Assembly (NCBI GenBank): GCA_000291825.1
Contig: ALPF01000024.1
Coordinates: 60,096-124,095, forward strand
Length of the DNA stretch: 64,000 nucleotides
Source of the DNA: Prochlorococcus sp. W8
Lineage (GTDB): Bacteria > Cyanobacteriota > Cyanobacteriia > PCC-6307 > Cyanobiaceae
Reading direction: 5' to 3'
Numbering within the stretch: the stretch's first letter is position 1; each line of letters begins with the position of its first letter. The position numbers were made by a program, and so were the translations under genes. The notes below the pieces were generated by a model. That model worked only from the letters and a program-made list of their open reading frames with translations. It made no database searches and was not told the DNA's origin. Below, in pieces: positions 43,992 through 53,626 of this stretch.

Positions 43992-45845
43992 ATGAAAGAT
44001 GATTTTAAAGATTTTATAGAAGCTTCTGGATTACTGGAATATGATCCAGTAACCATATCTAAAATATATATAAAAAACCCGCAAAGACTTTTAAAACGTT
44101 TATGGCAAACTTTAATTCCTATTTTTTCTTACATACTTTCAGTAGGATGGGACAAAATCACTGGTGCACTAAAAAATAAGCATCAAGCAAGATTTAGAGC
44201 CACGCAGCTCACAAATTTATTAGTAGAACTTGGGCCTGCTTTTGTAAAAGCCGGACAAGCCTTATCAACAAGACCAGATATTATTCCAGTTGTGCTCTTA
44301 GAAGAGCTATCACAACTTCAAGATCAACTTCCAGGTTTTGACGGAGATGAAGCAATGGAGATGATAGAAAAAGACTTAAATAAAAAAATTGATGAAATCT
44401 TTTTAAAAATAGATAAAAACCCTATTTCTGCCGCATCCTTAGGTCAAGTTCATAAAGCAATATTAAAAAATGGCAATACTGTTGCTGTCAAAGTTCAACG
44501 CCCCGGACTTAGAGAACAAATCACTCTTGATCTTTACATCGTAAGAAATATAGCTCTTTGGTTAAAAAGTAATATTGGACTCATTAGAAGTGATTTAGTT
44601 GCATTAATAGATGAACTAGGCAAAAGGGTCTTTGAAGAAATGGATTATATAAATGAAGCAGATAATGCTGAAAAATTTAGACTAATGCATGAAAAAAATA
44701 TAAAAATTGCAGTCCCAAAAATCTATCAAGAATTTACTTCAAGAAGAGTTTTAACGATGGAATGGATTAATGGTACAAAACTAACAAATCTTGATGACGT
44801 AAAGAAGTTAGGAATTGATCCTGATGAAATGATAGAAATTGGAGTTCAATGCAGTCTTGAACAACTTTTAGAACATGGGTTTTTTCATGCAGATCCTCAC
44901 CCAGGAAATCTATTGGCATTAGAAGATGGAAGACTTTGTTATTTAGATTTTGGAATGATGAGTGAAGTATCTAGAGATTCACGATCTGGTCTTATACAAG
45001 CTGTTGTTCACTTGGTTAATAAAAATTTTGATAAATTATCTCATGATTTTGTTAAATTGGGCTTCCTTTCTAAAGAAGTTAACTTAGAACCAATAGTTCC
45101 TGCTTTTCAAGATGTTTTTGTAAACGCAATAGAATTAGGTGTCTCAAAAATGGATTTTAAAAGTGTTACTGATGACATGTCGGGTGTAATGTATAAATTT
45201 CCTTTTAAACTACCTCCTTATTATGCGCTAATAATAAGATCACTGATTACTTTAGAAGGCATTGCTCTTAGTGTTGATCCGAATTTTAAAATACTTGGAG
45301 CTGCCTACCCCTATTTTGCGAGAAGATTAATGGAGGATCCAGATCCTCAGCTCAGAGAAAGTCTTAAGGAAATGCTTTTTGACAACGGTCAATTTAAATG
45401 GGACAGATTAGAAGATTTACTTTCAAATGCTGCTAAGCAAACTGACCTTGATTTAGAAAGACTTTTAGATGAAGTGATAAATCTATTATTTTCTCCAAAG
45501 GGAGGTTTTTTAAGAAATGAAATCGTTGATGGTCTAACAAATCAAATAGATATATTTAACTGGAAATTCATCAAAAATATAAATTATTATTTACCTAAAT
45601 CATTAAAAATAAAAATCAATCACCAAGAAGATGTTAACGACATTGTTTTTTCAATTGAGCCTTTTACAAAATTTCTAAATGTTCTACAAAGAGTCCCTGG
45701 TTACTCTAATGAATTATTTTTCAAAAAAATACCACGTTTACTTAACGAACCCTACACTAAAGAAATGAGTTTAAAAATTGCTCAAAGAGTTACAGAAAAA
45801 AGCGTAGTTCGCTTAGTAAAAATTGCTGCTGGAACTGCTATTTAG
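43992..45845 (+). CDS. AarF/UbiB (ABC1) family atypical kinase
   Basis: This 617-residue protein has the ABC1/ADCK/UbiB kinase-like fold. It shows the family KxGQxxSTRPDIIP motif (FVKAGQALSTRPD near residue 88), the alanine-rich nucleotide loop PISAASLGQVHKA near 157, the ion-pair lysine in VAVKVQRPG, and the HADPHPGN catalytic loop followed by LDFGMM. In cyanobacteria and plastids relatives influence plastoquinone, tocopherol or membrane lipid metabolism; the role here is not known. The C-terminal 130 residues are a family-typical extension. It sits 1 nt upstream of the DUF1400 gene. Confidence 0.9.
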   Translation: MKDDFKDFIEASGLLEYDPVTISKIYIKNPQRLLKRLWQTLIPIFSYILSVGWDKITGALKNKHQARFRATQLTNLLVELGPAFVKAGQALSTRPDIIPVVLLEELSQLQDQLPGFDGDEAMEMIEKDLNKKIDEIFLKIDKNPISAASLGQVHKAILKNGNTVAVKVQRPGLREQITLDLYIVRNIALWLKSNIGLIRSDLVALIDELGKRVFEEMDYINEADNAEKFRLMHEKNIKIAVPKIYQEFTSRRVLTMEWINGTKLTNLDDVKKLGIDPDEMIEIGVQCSLEQLLEHGFFHADPHPGNLLALEDGRLCYLDFGMMSEVSRDSRSGLIQAVVHLVNKNFDKLSHDFVKLGFLSKEVNLEPIVPAFQDVFVNAIELGVSKMDFKSVTDDMSGVMYKFPFKLPPYYALIIRSLITLEGIALSVDPNFKILGAAYPYFARRLMEDPDPQLRESLKEMLFDNGQFKWDRLEDLLSNAAKQTDLDLERLLDEVINLLFSPKGGFLRNEIVDGLTNQIDIFNWKFIKNINYYLPKSLKIKINHQEDVNDIVFSIEPFTKFLNVLQRVPGYSNELFFKKIPRLLNEPYTKEMSLKIAQRVTEKSVVRLVKIAAGTAI

Positions 45846-45846
45846 A

Positions 45847-46419
45847 ATGAACATCATTAAATCCTCTGCTAAAAAAATTATTATTTTTACATTTCTTGGC
45901 TTATCAATTCTTCATACTGATGCTTTAAAAAGTGCTGAAGAAATAAAAATAGTTTATAGTGTTTTCTCAAGAACAATAAATGTTAAAGAACTAAAAGAAT
46001 TTGCTCTCTACGGAAAAGCTGATAAAAACTTAAAAAGACTTTTAAAACTAACTAATACAAAAAATGATGGCATAAAGGATATTCTAGAAAAAGAATTTCA
46101 GATTCCACTTTCAATAGCAAGCAAATTAATGTATTCAGAAATTGGAAATGTAATTTTAACCAGATTATCAAAAATAATCCATCCGCCAAATGCAAGAGAT
46201 GAAAAGACTGGAGTATTAGCTTTAAGATCAAGTGTTATCAAAGGGATTGATATTGGTGAAGGAAAAATCAATACCATAACTTTCTTCGAAGGCTATCCTA
46301 CAAAAAAAGTTATTTTAAATGTTAATGCTTTAAGTAAAATCATGAATAAAGTAGAATCAATTGCTGAATTACTAGAATTTTTTAAAAACTCACCTCTTAA
46401 CAAAATTAAAACAAATTAA
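45847..46419 (+). CDS. Stand-alone DUF1400 protein, probable secreted
   Basis: The protein (190 aa) has an N-terminal signal-like stretch ([19 protein letters not shown]) followed by the DUF1400 pattern, with an [24 protein letters not shown] block near residue 30. In other cyanobacteria this module precedes an alpha/beta hydrolase domain; here no hydrolase domain follows. An in-frame TTG lies 24 nt upstream inside the kinase gene, but ATG at 45847, 1 nt after its stop, gives a clean signal peptide. Function is unknown; periplasmic location is inferred. Confidence 0.75.
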   Translation: MNIIKSSAKKIIIFTFLGLSILHTDALKSAEEIKIVYSVFSRTINVKELKEFALYGKADKNLKRLLKLTNTKNDGIKDILEKEFQIPLSIASKLMYSEIGNVILTRLSKIIHPPNARDEKTGVLALRSSVIKGIDIGEGKINTITFFEGYPTKKVILNVNALSKIMNKVESIAELLEFFKNSPLNKIKTN

Positions 46420-46426
46420 TCTAATT

Positions 46427-47527
46427 ATGGTCCTTAAACTTATTCAAAAAAAATTAAAGCTAAATTATCGAAAGAAAAAGTGGCCAGGATTGATTGAAGC
46501 CTACAAACAGCATTTACCAGTTAGTTCAAATACCCCAATAGTTTCTCTTCATGAAGGCAATACTCCATTGATTTTAAGTGAAAAACTGAGTGAAATTATT
46601 GGTAATAATACAAGAGTTTTCTTAAAATATGACGGATTAAATCCCACAGGTTCCTTTAAAGATAGAGGAATGACAATGGCAATAAGTAAAGCGAAAGAAG
46701 AAGGTTGTGAAGCTGTGATTTGCGCAAGCACAGGCAACACTTCTGCTGCTGCTGCTGCCTACGCAGCAAAAGGAGGTCTTAAGTCATTTGTATTAATACC
46801 TGATGGATTTGTAGCTCAAGGAAAATTAGCACAAGCGTTAATGTATGGAGCAGAGGTAATTTCTATAAAAGACAACTTCGATAAAGCATTAGAAATTGTT
46901 AGAGAATTATCAGAAAAATTTCCTATTACTTTAGTAAACTCAGTAAATCCTTATAGAATTGAGGGTCAAAAAACAGCTGCCTTTGAAATCATAGATGATT
47001 TAAAATTTTCTCCAGACTGGTTATGCATTCCTATGGGAAATGCAGGGAATATTACGGCTTACTGGAAAGGATTTAAAGAATATTCTAAAAAAAACAAAAA
47101 ATTAATCCTCCCCAAAATGATGGGTTTTCAATCTTCTGGTTCAGCTCCACTAGTAGAAAATATAATTGTTAGAAACCCTAATACTATTGCTACAGCAATT
47201 AGAATCGGAAATCCAGTAAATAGAGAAAAAGCTAAAATAGTAAAAAAGGAAAGCAAAGGAGACTTTCAATCAGTCACAGACACTGAAATAATTGCAGCCT
47301 ATAAAACACTTGCTTCCGAAGGTGTATTTTGCGAACCGGCAAGTGCTGCATCTGTTGCTGGGCTAATAAAAAATAAAAATCGTATCAAAAAAGAATCAAC
47401 CATTGTTTGTGTCTTAACAGGTAATGGATTGAAGGATCCTGATTGCGCCATAAAAAACAACGAAGCTATTTTTACAGAAAATATTGAACCTGATTTAAAA
47501 GATATTTCTAAAAAACTTGGTTTCTAA
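46427..47527 (+). CDS. thrC: Threonine synthase ThrC
   Basis: This 366-residue PLP enzyme converts O-phosphohomoserine to threonine. The PLP lysine is K78 in [10 protein letters not shown], and an [18 protein letters not shown] glycine-alanine loop follows near residue 105. PLP-dependent family II organisation and length fit ThrC; a serine/threonine dehydratase is less likely because the GSFKDRGM context is typical of threonine synthase. It is the last gene before the putative origin, 343 bp upstream of dnaN. Confidence 0.93.
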   Translation: MVLKLIQKKLKLNYRKKKWPGLIEAYKQHLPVSSNTPIVSLHEGNTPLILSEKLSEIIGNNTRVFLKYDGLNPTGSFKDRGMTMAISKAKEEGCEAVICASTGNTSAAAAAYAAKGGLKSFVLIPDGFVAQGKLAQALMYGAEVISIKDNFDKALEIVRELSEKFPITLVNSVNPYRIEGQKTAAFEIIDDLKFSPDWLCIPMGNAGNITAYWKGFKEYSKKNKKLILPKMMGFQSSGSAPLVENIIVRNPNTIATAIRIGNPVNREKAKIVKKESKGDFQSVTDTEIIAAYKTLASEGVFCEPASAASVAGLIKNKNRIKKESTIVCVLTGNGLKDPDCAIKNNEAIFTENIEPDLKDISKKLGF

Positions 47528-47870
47528 ACCAACCAATTAAAAAAGTGAACGTGGAAAAGTACTGTAAATTAATTTAAATCTGTGAAAAACTTTAATAAAA
47601 AACATTAATTTTGTTAAGTTCTTTTATTTCTTTGTTAATAGTTAAAAATTTTTCCCATTATTAAAAAATTTTTCCACAGAATAGAAATGATATTTGTTCG
47701 TCTAGGAAAGAAATTTAAGAGTTTTCCTCAGAATCCACAATCCCTACTACTGCTAGATTTTTTAATTTATTAATATAAACTAATATAATTTAGCCATCAT
47801 AAAATCTTTAAAAAAAGAAATGGAATTACTCGACAGAAGCATTATTATATATTTATAAACATTTTTTTTA
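47528..47870. other. Putative replication origin (oriC) region
   Basis: This is the only gene-free stretch above 300 bp. It is very AT-rich, and no long reading frame is apparent in it. Two 9-mers match the DnaA-box consensus TTWTNCACA: TTTTTCACA on the minus strand at 47581-47589 and TTTTCCACA on the plus strand at 47670-47678. One-mismatch versions lie at 47550-47558 (minus) and 47722-47730 (plus). It lies directly upstream of dnaN, and strand composition changes across it. A TATAAT at 47784-47789 may serve the dnaN promoter. dnaA itself is not adjacent, as in cyanobacteria generally. Confidence 0.8.
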
Positions 47871-49034
47871 ATGGATATTGTCTGTAAACAAAGCGAATTA
47901 AATAATGCTATTCAACTCGTCAGTAGGGCTGTAGCTTCAAGACCATCACATCCTATTTTATCTAATCTTTTAGTTACAGCTGATGAAGTGACAAATAAAA
48001 TTAGCTTAACTGGATTTGATTTAAATTTAGGAATACAATCTTCTTTTGATGCAACCGTCTCTCAAAGTGGGGCTATTACTATACCTTCTAGATTATTATC
48101 AGAAATCGTTTCTAAATTACCAAATGAGTCTCCTGTCTCATTAACTGTTGAAGAATTATCCGATAATATTCTTTTAAAAAGTGAGAGAGGATCTTTTAAT
48201 ATAAAAGGGATACCTTCAGATGACTATCCTAAATTGCCTTTTGTAGAAAGTGGAACATCTCTTGAGATAGATCCTTCATCTTTTTTACAAGCTTTAAAAA
48301 TGACTATTTTCTCAAGTAGTAACGATGAATCAAAGCAATTATTAACAGGTGTAAATTTTAAATTTAAAAAAAGTATTTTAGAATCAGCAGCAACTGATGG
48401 GCATAGGTTAGCAGTAATATTAAATAATGATCAAGATTTAAATCTTCAGGAGAATAGTGATGAGTTGAAAGATAGTGATTTTAATTTATCTGTGACAATT
48501 CCAACTAGATCATTAAGGGAAATTGAAAAACTTGTTAGTTTTAAATCTGATGAAAATTCAATAAAACTTTTTTATGATAAAGGACAAGTGGTTTTTATTT
48601 CTTCTAATCAAATTATTACAACTAGAACACTTGAGGGTACTTATCCAAATTATTCACAATTAATTCCAGATTCTTTTTCAAAAGTATTTAAATTTAATAA
48701 AAATTCTTTTATCGAATCTCTTGAGAGAATTGCTGTTTTAGCAGATCAACAAAGTAGTGTTGTAAAAATCAATTTGAATGATGATAGATATGCTTCAATA
48801 AGTGCTGATGCTCAGGATATTGGTAATGCAGAAGAGTTATTACCAGTTATATATTCTGGTGAAAAATTAGAGATTGCTTTTAACGTGAAATATCTTTTAG
48901 AGGGATTAAGGGTTATTACTTCTGAAAATGTTCTTTTGAAATGTAATCTTTCAACTACTCCTGCAGTTTTAGTGCCAGATGATAATATTACATCCTTTAC
49001 TTATTTGGTGATGCCTGTACAGGTTAGAACATAG
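47871..49034 (+). CDS. dnaN: DNA polymerase III sliding clamp (beta subunit) DnaN
   Basis: This 387-residue protein is the replication processivity clamp. The three-domain repeat is visible: MDIVCKQSELNNAIQLVSRAV at the N-terminus, an ATDGHRLA motif near residue 177 and the C-terminal end with LVMPVQVRT. It follows the putative origin and starts the rightward gene run. The next gene begins 1 nt after its stop. Confidence 0.96.
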   Translation: MDIVCKQSELNNAIQLVSRAVASRPSHPILSNLLVTADEVTNKISLTGFDLNLGIQSSFDATVSQSGAITIPSRLLSEIVSKLPNESPVSLTVEELSDNILLKSERGSFNIKGIPSDDYPKLPFVESGTSLEIDPSSFLQALKMTIFSSSNDESKQLLTGVNFKFKKSILESAATDGHRLAVILNNDQDLNLQENSDELKDSDFNLSVTIPTRSLREIEKLVSFKSDENSIKLFYDKGQVVFISSNQIITTRTLEGTYPNYSQLIPDSFSKVFKFNKNSFIESLERIAVLADQQSSVVKINLNDDRYASISADAQDIGNAEELLPVIYSGEKLEIAFNVKYLLEGLRVITSENVLLKCNLSTTPAVLVPDDNITSFTYLVMPVQVRT

Positions 49035-49035
49035 T

Positions 49036-49779
49036 TTGAAATTACCTAAAGAATATTTATTAAGCGATCTATTAAATCATAATGTTAGAGGAGGGTTGAA
49101 CTTATCTTATGGTGTAGGTGAAATTGTTTGGATGCATCCTCCTGTACATAGAATTTTAGGATGGTCGAGTAAACCTTCAAATTTTAATTTGCAAAGGAAT
49201 GTTTGGAAGTTGAATCAAATAAGTCAGATTGTCAATAATGAAATTTTTGTAAAAGGTGAACCTGCTATTACTGATTTATCTGTATTAACTAGATTTCCAA
49301 ATTTGTTATTTGCAAATTTAATTAATGTTAATGGTCTAAAAATAGGGACAATAGCAGATTTTGTTTTTGAATTTAAAACTGGACAAATCAAGTATTATTT
49401 GATTTCAAGATCAAATCCAAAAATTCCTGGTTCTAGTAGATGGAAATTAGATATTTCAAGTATTCTTGATCAACAACCTGGTTTGGTTTTTTGTTCAAAT
49501 GAATCTTTAAACGATTTTCCTCTTTTGAAATCAAGTTTTAAAAATGAAGTATTTAAAAAAGGCAAAGTGTTTATTAATAGATTTGATAATATAAAAAATA
49601 TCGCCACCAGTAAGCTTGAAAATTGGCTTGAAGATGAAAATTACTTAAATGAAGACGAAGAAATTTCAGTAAAGGATATTTCAGATAAATCAATTTACAA
49701 AGAGAATAAAAATTTCTATTCTGATAATATAAATTTTAAATCCTCCAATAGAAAAAAAGACGATGATCCTTGGATTTAG
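49036..49779 (+). CDS. PRC-barrel-like conserved cyanobacterial protein (247 aa)
   Basis: This soluble protein contains a likely PRC-barrel. Strands around residues 91-140 include LLFANLINVNGLKIGTIADF and GQIKYYLISRSNPKIPG, similar to photosynthetic-reaction-centre H-subunit-type beta barrels. The last 60 residues are acidic and probably disordered. It is packed between dnaN (1 nt) and purL (3 nt). Start is TTG. I recall a conserved hypothetical at this place in Prochlorococcus genomes; its function is unknown. Confidence 0.7.
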   Translation: MKLPKEYLLSDLLNHNVRGGLNLSYGVGEIVWMHPPVHRILGWSSKPSNFNLQRNVWKLNQISQIVNNEIFVKGEPAITDLSVLTRFPNLLFANLINVNGLKIGTIADFVFEFKTGQIKYYLISRSNPKIPGSSRWKLDISSILDQQPGLVFCSNESLNDFPLLKSSFKNEVFKKGKVFINRFDNIKNIATSKLENWLEDENYLNEDEEISVKDISDKSIYKENKNFYSDNINFKSSNRKKDDDPWI

Positions 49780-49782
49780 ATA

Positions 49783-52119
49783 ATGATTAAATTTTTAGAT
49801 ACAAATTCTTATGATATTGATCAAGCCCTTGAGGTAGAGAATTTAAAAAAAGAAGACTACCAAGAAATATGCAAAAGATTGGGTAGATCACCAAATAGAA
49901 CAGAGTTAGGTATGTTTGGTGTGATGTGGTCAGAGCATTGTTGCTATAGGAATTCAAAACCTTTATTAGCTAAATTTCCTACAAAAGGAAAATACGTTCT
50001 TATAGGTCCAGGAGAGAATGCAGGTGTTATTGATGTCGGTAATAATCAAAAATTAGTTTTTAAAATAGAAAGTCACAATCATCCTTCAGCTATAGAGCCA
50101 TTTCAGGGAGCTGCTACAGGAGTTGGCGGTATTTTAAGAGATATTTTTACTATGGGTGCAAGACCTATAGCTGTTTTAAATTCTTTGAGATTTGGAAATC
50201 TTGATAATATCTCGAATATCTCATTACTTCGTGGAGTTGTTTCAGGAATTGCACACTATGGTAATTGTGTGGGTGTTCCTACTGTTGGCGGTGAAATTAA
50301 TTTTGATAATAGTTACTCAGGAAATCCTTTGGTTAATGTCATGGCTTTAGGTTTATTAGAAACAGATGATATTGTTTGTTCGGGAGCTAAAAAGATAGGA
50401 TCACCTGTACTTTATGTTGGAAATACTACTGGTAAAGATGGAGTTGGTGGGGCTAGTTTTGCAAGTTCTGAATTGTCAACCTCCTCTTTGGACGATAGAC
50501 CTGCAGTTCAAGTAGGTGATCCATTTATTGAAAAAAGCTTGATTGAAGCATGTTTAGATGCTTTTAAAACAGGAGATGTTTTAGCTGCTCAAGACATGGG
50601 TGCAGCTGGAATAACCTGTAGTAGTGCAGAGATGGCATCTAATGGGGGCTTAGGAGTTTTAGTGGATTTAGATCTTGTTCCTGCAAGAGAAAAAAATATG
50701 ACTCCTTATGATTATCTCCTTTCTGAATCTCAGGAAAGAATGTTGTTTGTGGTTAAACAAGATAAAATTGATGATCTTATTAGCAAATTTAAACGATGGG
50801 GTTTATATGCATGTGTAGTTGGAAAAGTAATAGAAGAAAAAGAAGTAATTATTTCGCATAAAAAGAAGATAGTAGCCCAAATACCTACTTCTGCTCTATC
50901 CGATAAAACTCCTATTACTCATCATCAAATAATGAATAGTCCTCCCTTAGATATTTTAAATAAATGGAATTGGAAAGAAGAATATTTACCTGATATAAAA
51001 AACAATGGATTATTTTCTTTGAAATTTGAAAAATCATTATGTTGGAATGATATTATTTTGTATTTATTATCTACCCCTTCAATTGCTTCTAAAAAGTGGG
51101 TTTATAATCAGTATGATTATCAAGTCCAATTGAATACTGTTTTTAAACCGGGTCAATCAGATGCTGCAGTAATAAGGTTAAGAAGTCAACACGAGAAAAT
51201 TAAAGAAAAAAAATATACAGGGATTGCAGCTTCCGTTGACTGTAATAATAGATGGGTGTCTTTAGATCCTTTTAGAGGAACTATTGCTGCAGTTGCTGAA
51301 TCCGCTAGAAATGTAAGTTGCGTAGGAGCTAAGCCAGTTGCAATAACAAATAATTTAAATTTTTCATCTCCAGAAACTGATGTTGGTTATTGGCAGTTAG
51401 CTTTATCTTGCAAAGGTATTTCTAAAGCATGTGAAATATTTGAAACACCTGTAACAGGAGGTAATGTCTCTCTGTTCAATGAATCTATAGATAAGAATGG
51501 GGTTGTTACTCCTATTCAGCCTACTCCTGTTATTGGAATGATAGGTATTATGGATGATTCTGATAAAGCGGTTTCCACTGGATGGAAAAATTTTGACGAT
51601 GAAATTTGGATAATAGGTTCAAATTTATCTGAAATAACATTAGGAGCAAGTTCCTATTTAGAATATTATCATGGTCAGGTTACAGGAAGGCCTCCAGAAA
51701 TTAATTTAGAAGATGAAAAGTTATGTCAAGAAATTATTAGAAATAGTATAAATCAAGAGTTTGTAGTTTCTTGTCATGATATTAGTGATGGAGGATTATC
51801 TGTAGCTTTAGCTGAATGTTCAATTCTTTCAGGTTTAGGAGCTCAAATTAGTATAGGGGACAATTTTAGGGAAGATAAATTATTATTTGGTGAAGGTGGA
51901 TCTAGAATTATATTTTCAATTGATATTAATAAAAAAGAAAACTGGATAAAGTATTTAAATAAAGTTCATGAAAAATTTAAAGATAATCTTTATATAAAGA
52001 AAATAGGTGTCGTGTCGAATAATAATTTAAAAATAAAATATTTTAATAAAGTTATTTGTGATTTAAAAGTTAGTACTTTAGCTGATAAATTTAATAATGG
52101 AATAACTCAAAATTTTTAA
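49783..52119 (+). CDS. purL: Phosphoribosylformylglycinamidine synthase II PurL
   Basis: This 778-residue enzyme uses ATP and glutamine-derived ammonia to convert FGAR to FGAM in purine synthesis. Characteristic motifs include the SEHCCYRNSKPLL start of the catalytic domain near residue 50, ESHNHPSAIEPFQGAATGVGG near 94, and AQDMGAAGITCSSAEM near 270. It is the small two-module PurL that works with separate PurQ and PurS, which are not in the window. purF follows after 47 bp. Confidence 0.96.
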   Translation: MIKFLDTNSYDIDQALEVENLKKEDYQEICKRLGRSPNRTELGMFGVMWSEHCCYRNSKPLLAKFPTKGKYVLIGPGENAGVIDVGNNQKLVFKIESHNHPSAIEPFQGAATGVGGILRDIFTMGARPIAVLNSLRFGNLDNISNISLLRGVVSGIAHYGNCVGVPTVGGEINFDNSYSGNPLVNVMALGLLETDDIVCSGAKKIGSPVLYVGNTTGKDGVGGASFASSELSTSSLDDRPAVQVGDPFIEKSLIEACLDAFKTGDVLAAQDMGAAGITCSSAEMASNGGLGVLVDLDLVPAREKNMTPYDYLLSESQERMLFVVKQDKIDDLISKFKRWGLYACVVGKVIEEKEVIISHKKKIVAQIPTSALSDKTPITHHQIMNSPPLDILNKWNWKEEYLPDIKNNGLFSLKFEKSLCWNDIILYLLSTPSIASKKWVYNQYDYQVQLNTVFKPGQSDAAVIRLRSQHEKIKEKKYTGIAASVDCNNRWVSLDPFRGTIAAVAESARNVSCVGAKPVAITNNLNFSSPETDVGYWQLALSCKGISKACEIFETPVTGGNVSLFNESIDKNGVVTPIQPTPVIGMIGIMDDSDKAVSTGWKNFDDEIWIIGSNLSEITLGASSYLEYYHGQVTGRPPEINLEDEKLCQEIIRNSINQEFVVSCHDISDGGLSVALAECSILSGLGAQISIGDNFREDKLLFGEGGSRIIFSIDINKKENWIKYLNKVHEKFKDNLYIKKIGVVSNNNLKIKYFNKVICDLKVSTLADKFNNGITQNF

Positions 52120-52166
52120 AAATGAAAGTAGCTTATATGTGTTTCTTGTTTGTTGTTTGTTAAGTT

Positions 52167-53624
52167 ATGTGCGGAATTGTAGGAATTGTTTCATCTGAAG
52201 ATGTAAACCAGCAGATATACGATAGTCTCCTCCTTTTACAACATAGAGGTCAAGATTCAACAGGAATAGCAACTATGGAAGAGAGTATGTTTCATATTTA
52301 TAAATCAAAGGGTCAAGTTAGTACTGCTTATCGAACGAGAGATATGAGAAATCTTGTTGGAAAAGTGGGGTTAGGTCATGTAAGATATGCGACCAAAGGT
52401 TCAGCAGAAAGTATAGAAGAAGCACAACCTTTTTATGTAAATGCTCCTTATGGTATTGTTCTTATTCATAATGGTAATCTTACAAATACTAGAGAGTTAG
52501 AAAAACAATTATTTAATATTGATAGAAGACATACAAATTCATCTAGTGATACTGAAATGTTGCTAAATATATTTGCTACGGAACTACAAGAACAAATTCA
52601 TGGACAAGAATTAGATCCTGATTTAATTTTTAAAGCAGTTAAGTCTTTACATAAAAGGGTTCAAGGTTCATATGCGGCCATATCATTGATTTCTGGTCAT
52701 GGTTTATTGGCTTTTAGAGATCCTTTTGGAATTAGACCTCTTGTTATAGGAAAAAGATTTTCTAAGGATAATAAAGAAGAATGGATGATAGCTAGTGAAT
52801 CACTTGTTCTTGAAAACAACGATTATTCAATAGTTCGAGATGTTAAACCTGGCGAAGCAATTTTTATAAGTAAAAAAGGAGAATTTTTTTCAAAACAGTG
52901 TGCTGAAAATCCGTGCTTATTTCCTTGTGCTTTTGAATATGTTTATTTAGCAAGACCTGATTCAATCATGAATGGCATCTCTGTTTATAAAGCTCGTTTA
53001 AAAATGGGAGATTATCTTGCTGAATCAATTAAAAAAATAATTAAGAGTGGAGAAGTTGATGTTGTAATGCCAATTCCTGATTCATCAAGACCTGCTGCAA
53101 TGCAGGTAGCCAGGCAGTTAGGGATAGAATATAGAGAGGGTTTTTTTAAAAATAGATATGTTGGAAGAACTTTTATAATGCCTGGCCAACAAAAAAGGAA
53201 GCAGTCTGTTAGGCAAAAATTAAATGCTATGAGTGCTGAATTTAAAAATAAAAATGTACTAATTGTAGATGATTCAATCGTCAGAGGAACTACTTCAAAA
53301 CAAATTGTTCAAATGGCTAAACTTGCCGGCGCTAATAAAGTTTTTTTTACTTCAGCGGCTCCGCCTGTCCGTTTTCCACATGTTTACGGAATTAATATGC
53401 CTAATCGAGATGAATTAATAGCTCATGACAGATCAATTATTGAGATTGCAAAACAACTTGAGATTGATGATTTAATTTATCAGACAGTTAACAACCTTAG
53501 AAAATCAATTATTGATGATACTGACATAAAAGATTTAGAAATGTGTTGTTTTACAGGTTCATATGTCACAGGAACTGTAAATGAGGAGTACTTAACTTGG
53601 GTAGAAACTGAATATAAATCTTAA
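52167..53624 (+). CDS. purF: Amidophosphoribosyltransferase PurF
   Basis: This 485-residue enzyme commits PRPP to purine synthesis. Its class II glutamine amidotransferase domain starts MCGIVGIV, so the catalytic cysteine becomes N-terminal once Met is removed. No long propeptide precedes it, unlike some bacterial PurF proteins. The phosphoribosyltransferase domain has the PRPP motif VLIVDDSIVRGTTS near residue 364. It is convergent with the topoisomerase gene, 2 nt apart. Confidence 0.96.
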   Translation: MCGIVGIVSSEDVNQQIYDSLLLLQHRGQDSTGIATMEESMFHIYKSKGQVSTAYRTRDMRNLVGKVGLGHVRYATKGSAESIEEAQPFYVNAPYGIVLIHNGNLTNTRELEKQLFNIDRRHTNSSSDTEMLLNIFATELQEQIHGQELDPDLIFKAVKSLHKRVQGSYAAISLISGHGLLAFRDPFGIRPLVIGKRFSKDNKEEWMIASESLVLENNDYSIVRDVKPGEAIFISKKGEFFSKQCAENPCLFPCAFEYVYLARPDSIMNGISVYKARLKMGDYLAESIKKIIKSGEVDVVMPIPDSSRPAAMQVARQLGIEYREGFFKNRYVGRTFIMPGQQKRKQSVRQKLNAMSAEFKNKNVLIVDDSIVRGTTSKQIVQMAKLAGANKVFFTSAAPPVRFPHVYGINMPNRDELIAHDRSIIEIAKQLEIDDLIYQTVNNLRKSIIDDTDIKDLEMCCFTGSYVTGTVNEEYLTWVETEYKS

Positions 53625-53626
53625 AT

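Noticed and set aside
45823..45846. TTG start extending the DUF1400 gene into the kinase gene
   Set aside because: The extra residues are the out-of-frame end of the kinase; the ATG at 45847 gives a normal signal-like N-terminus.
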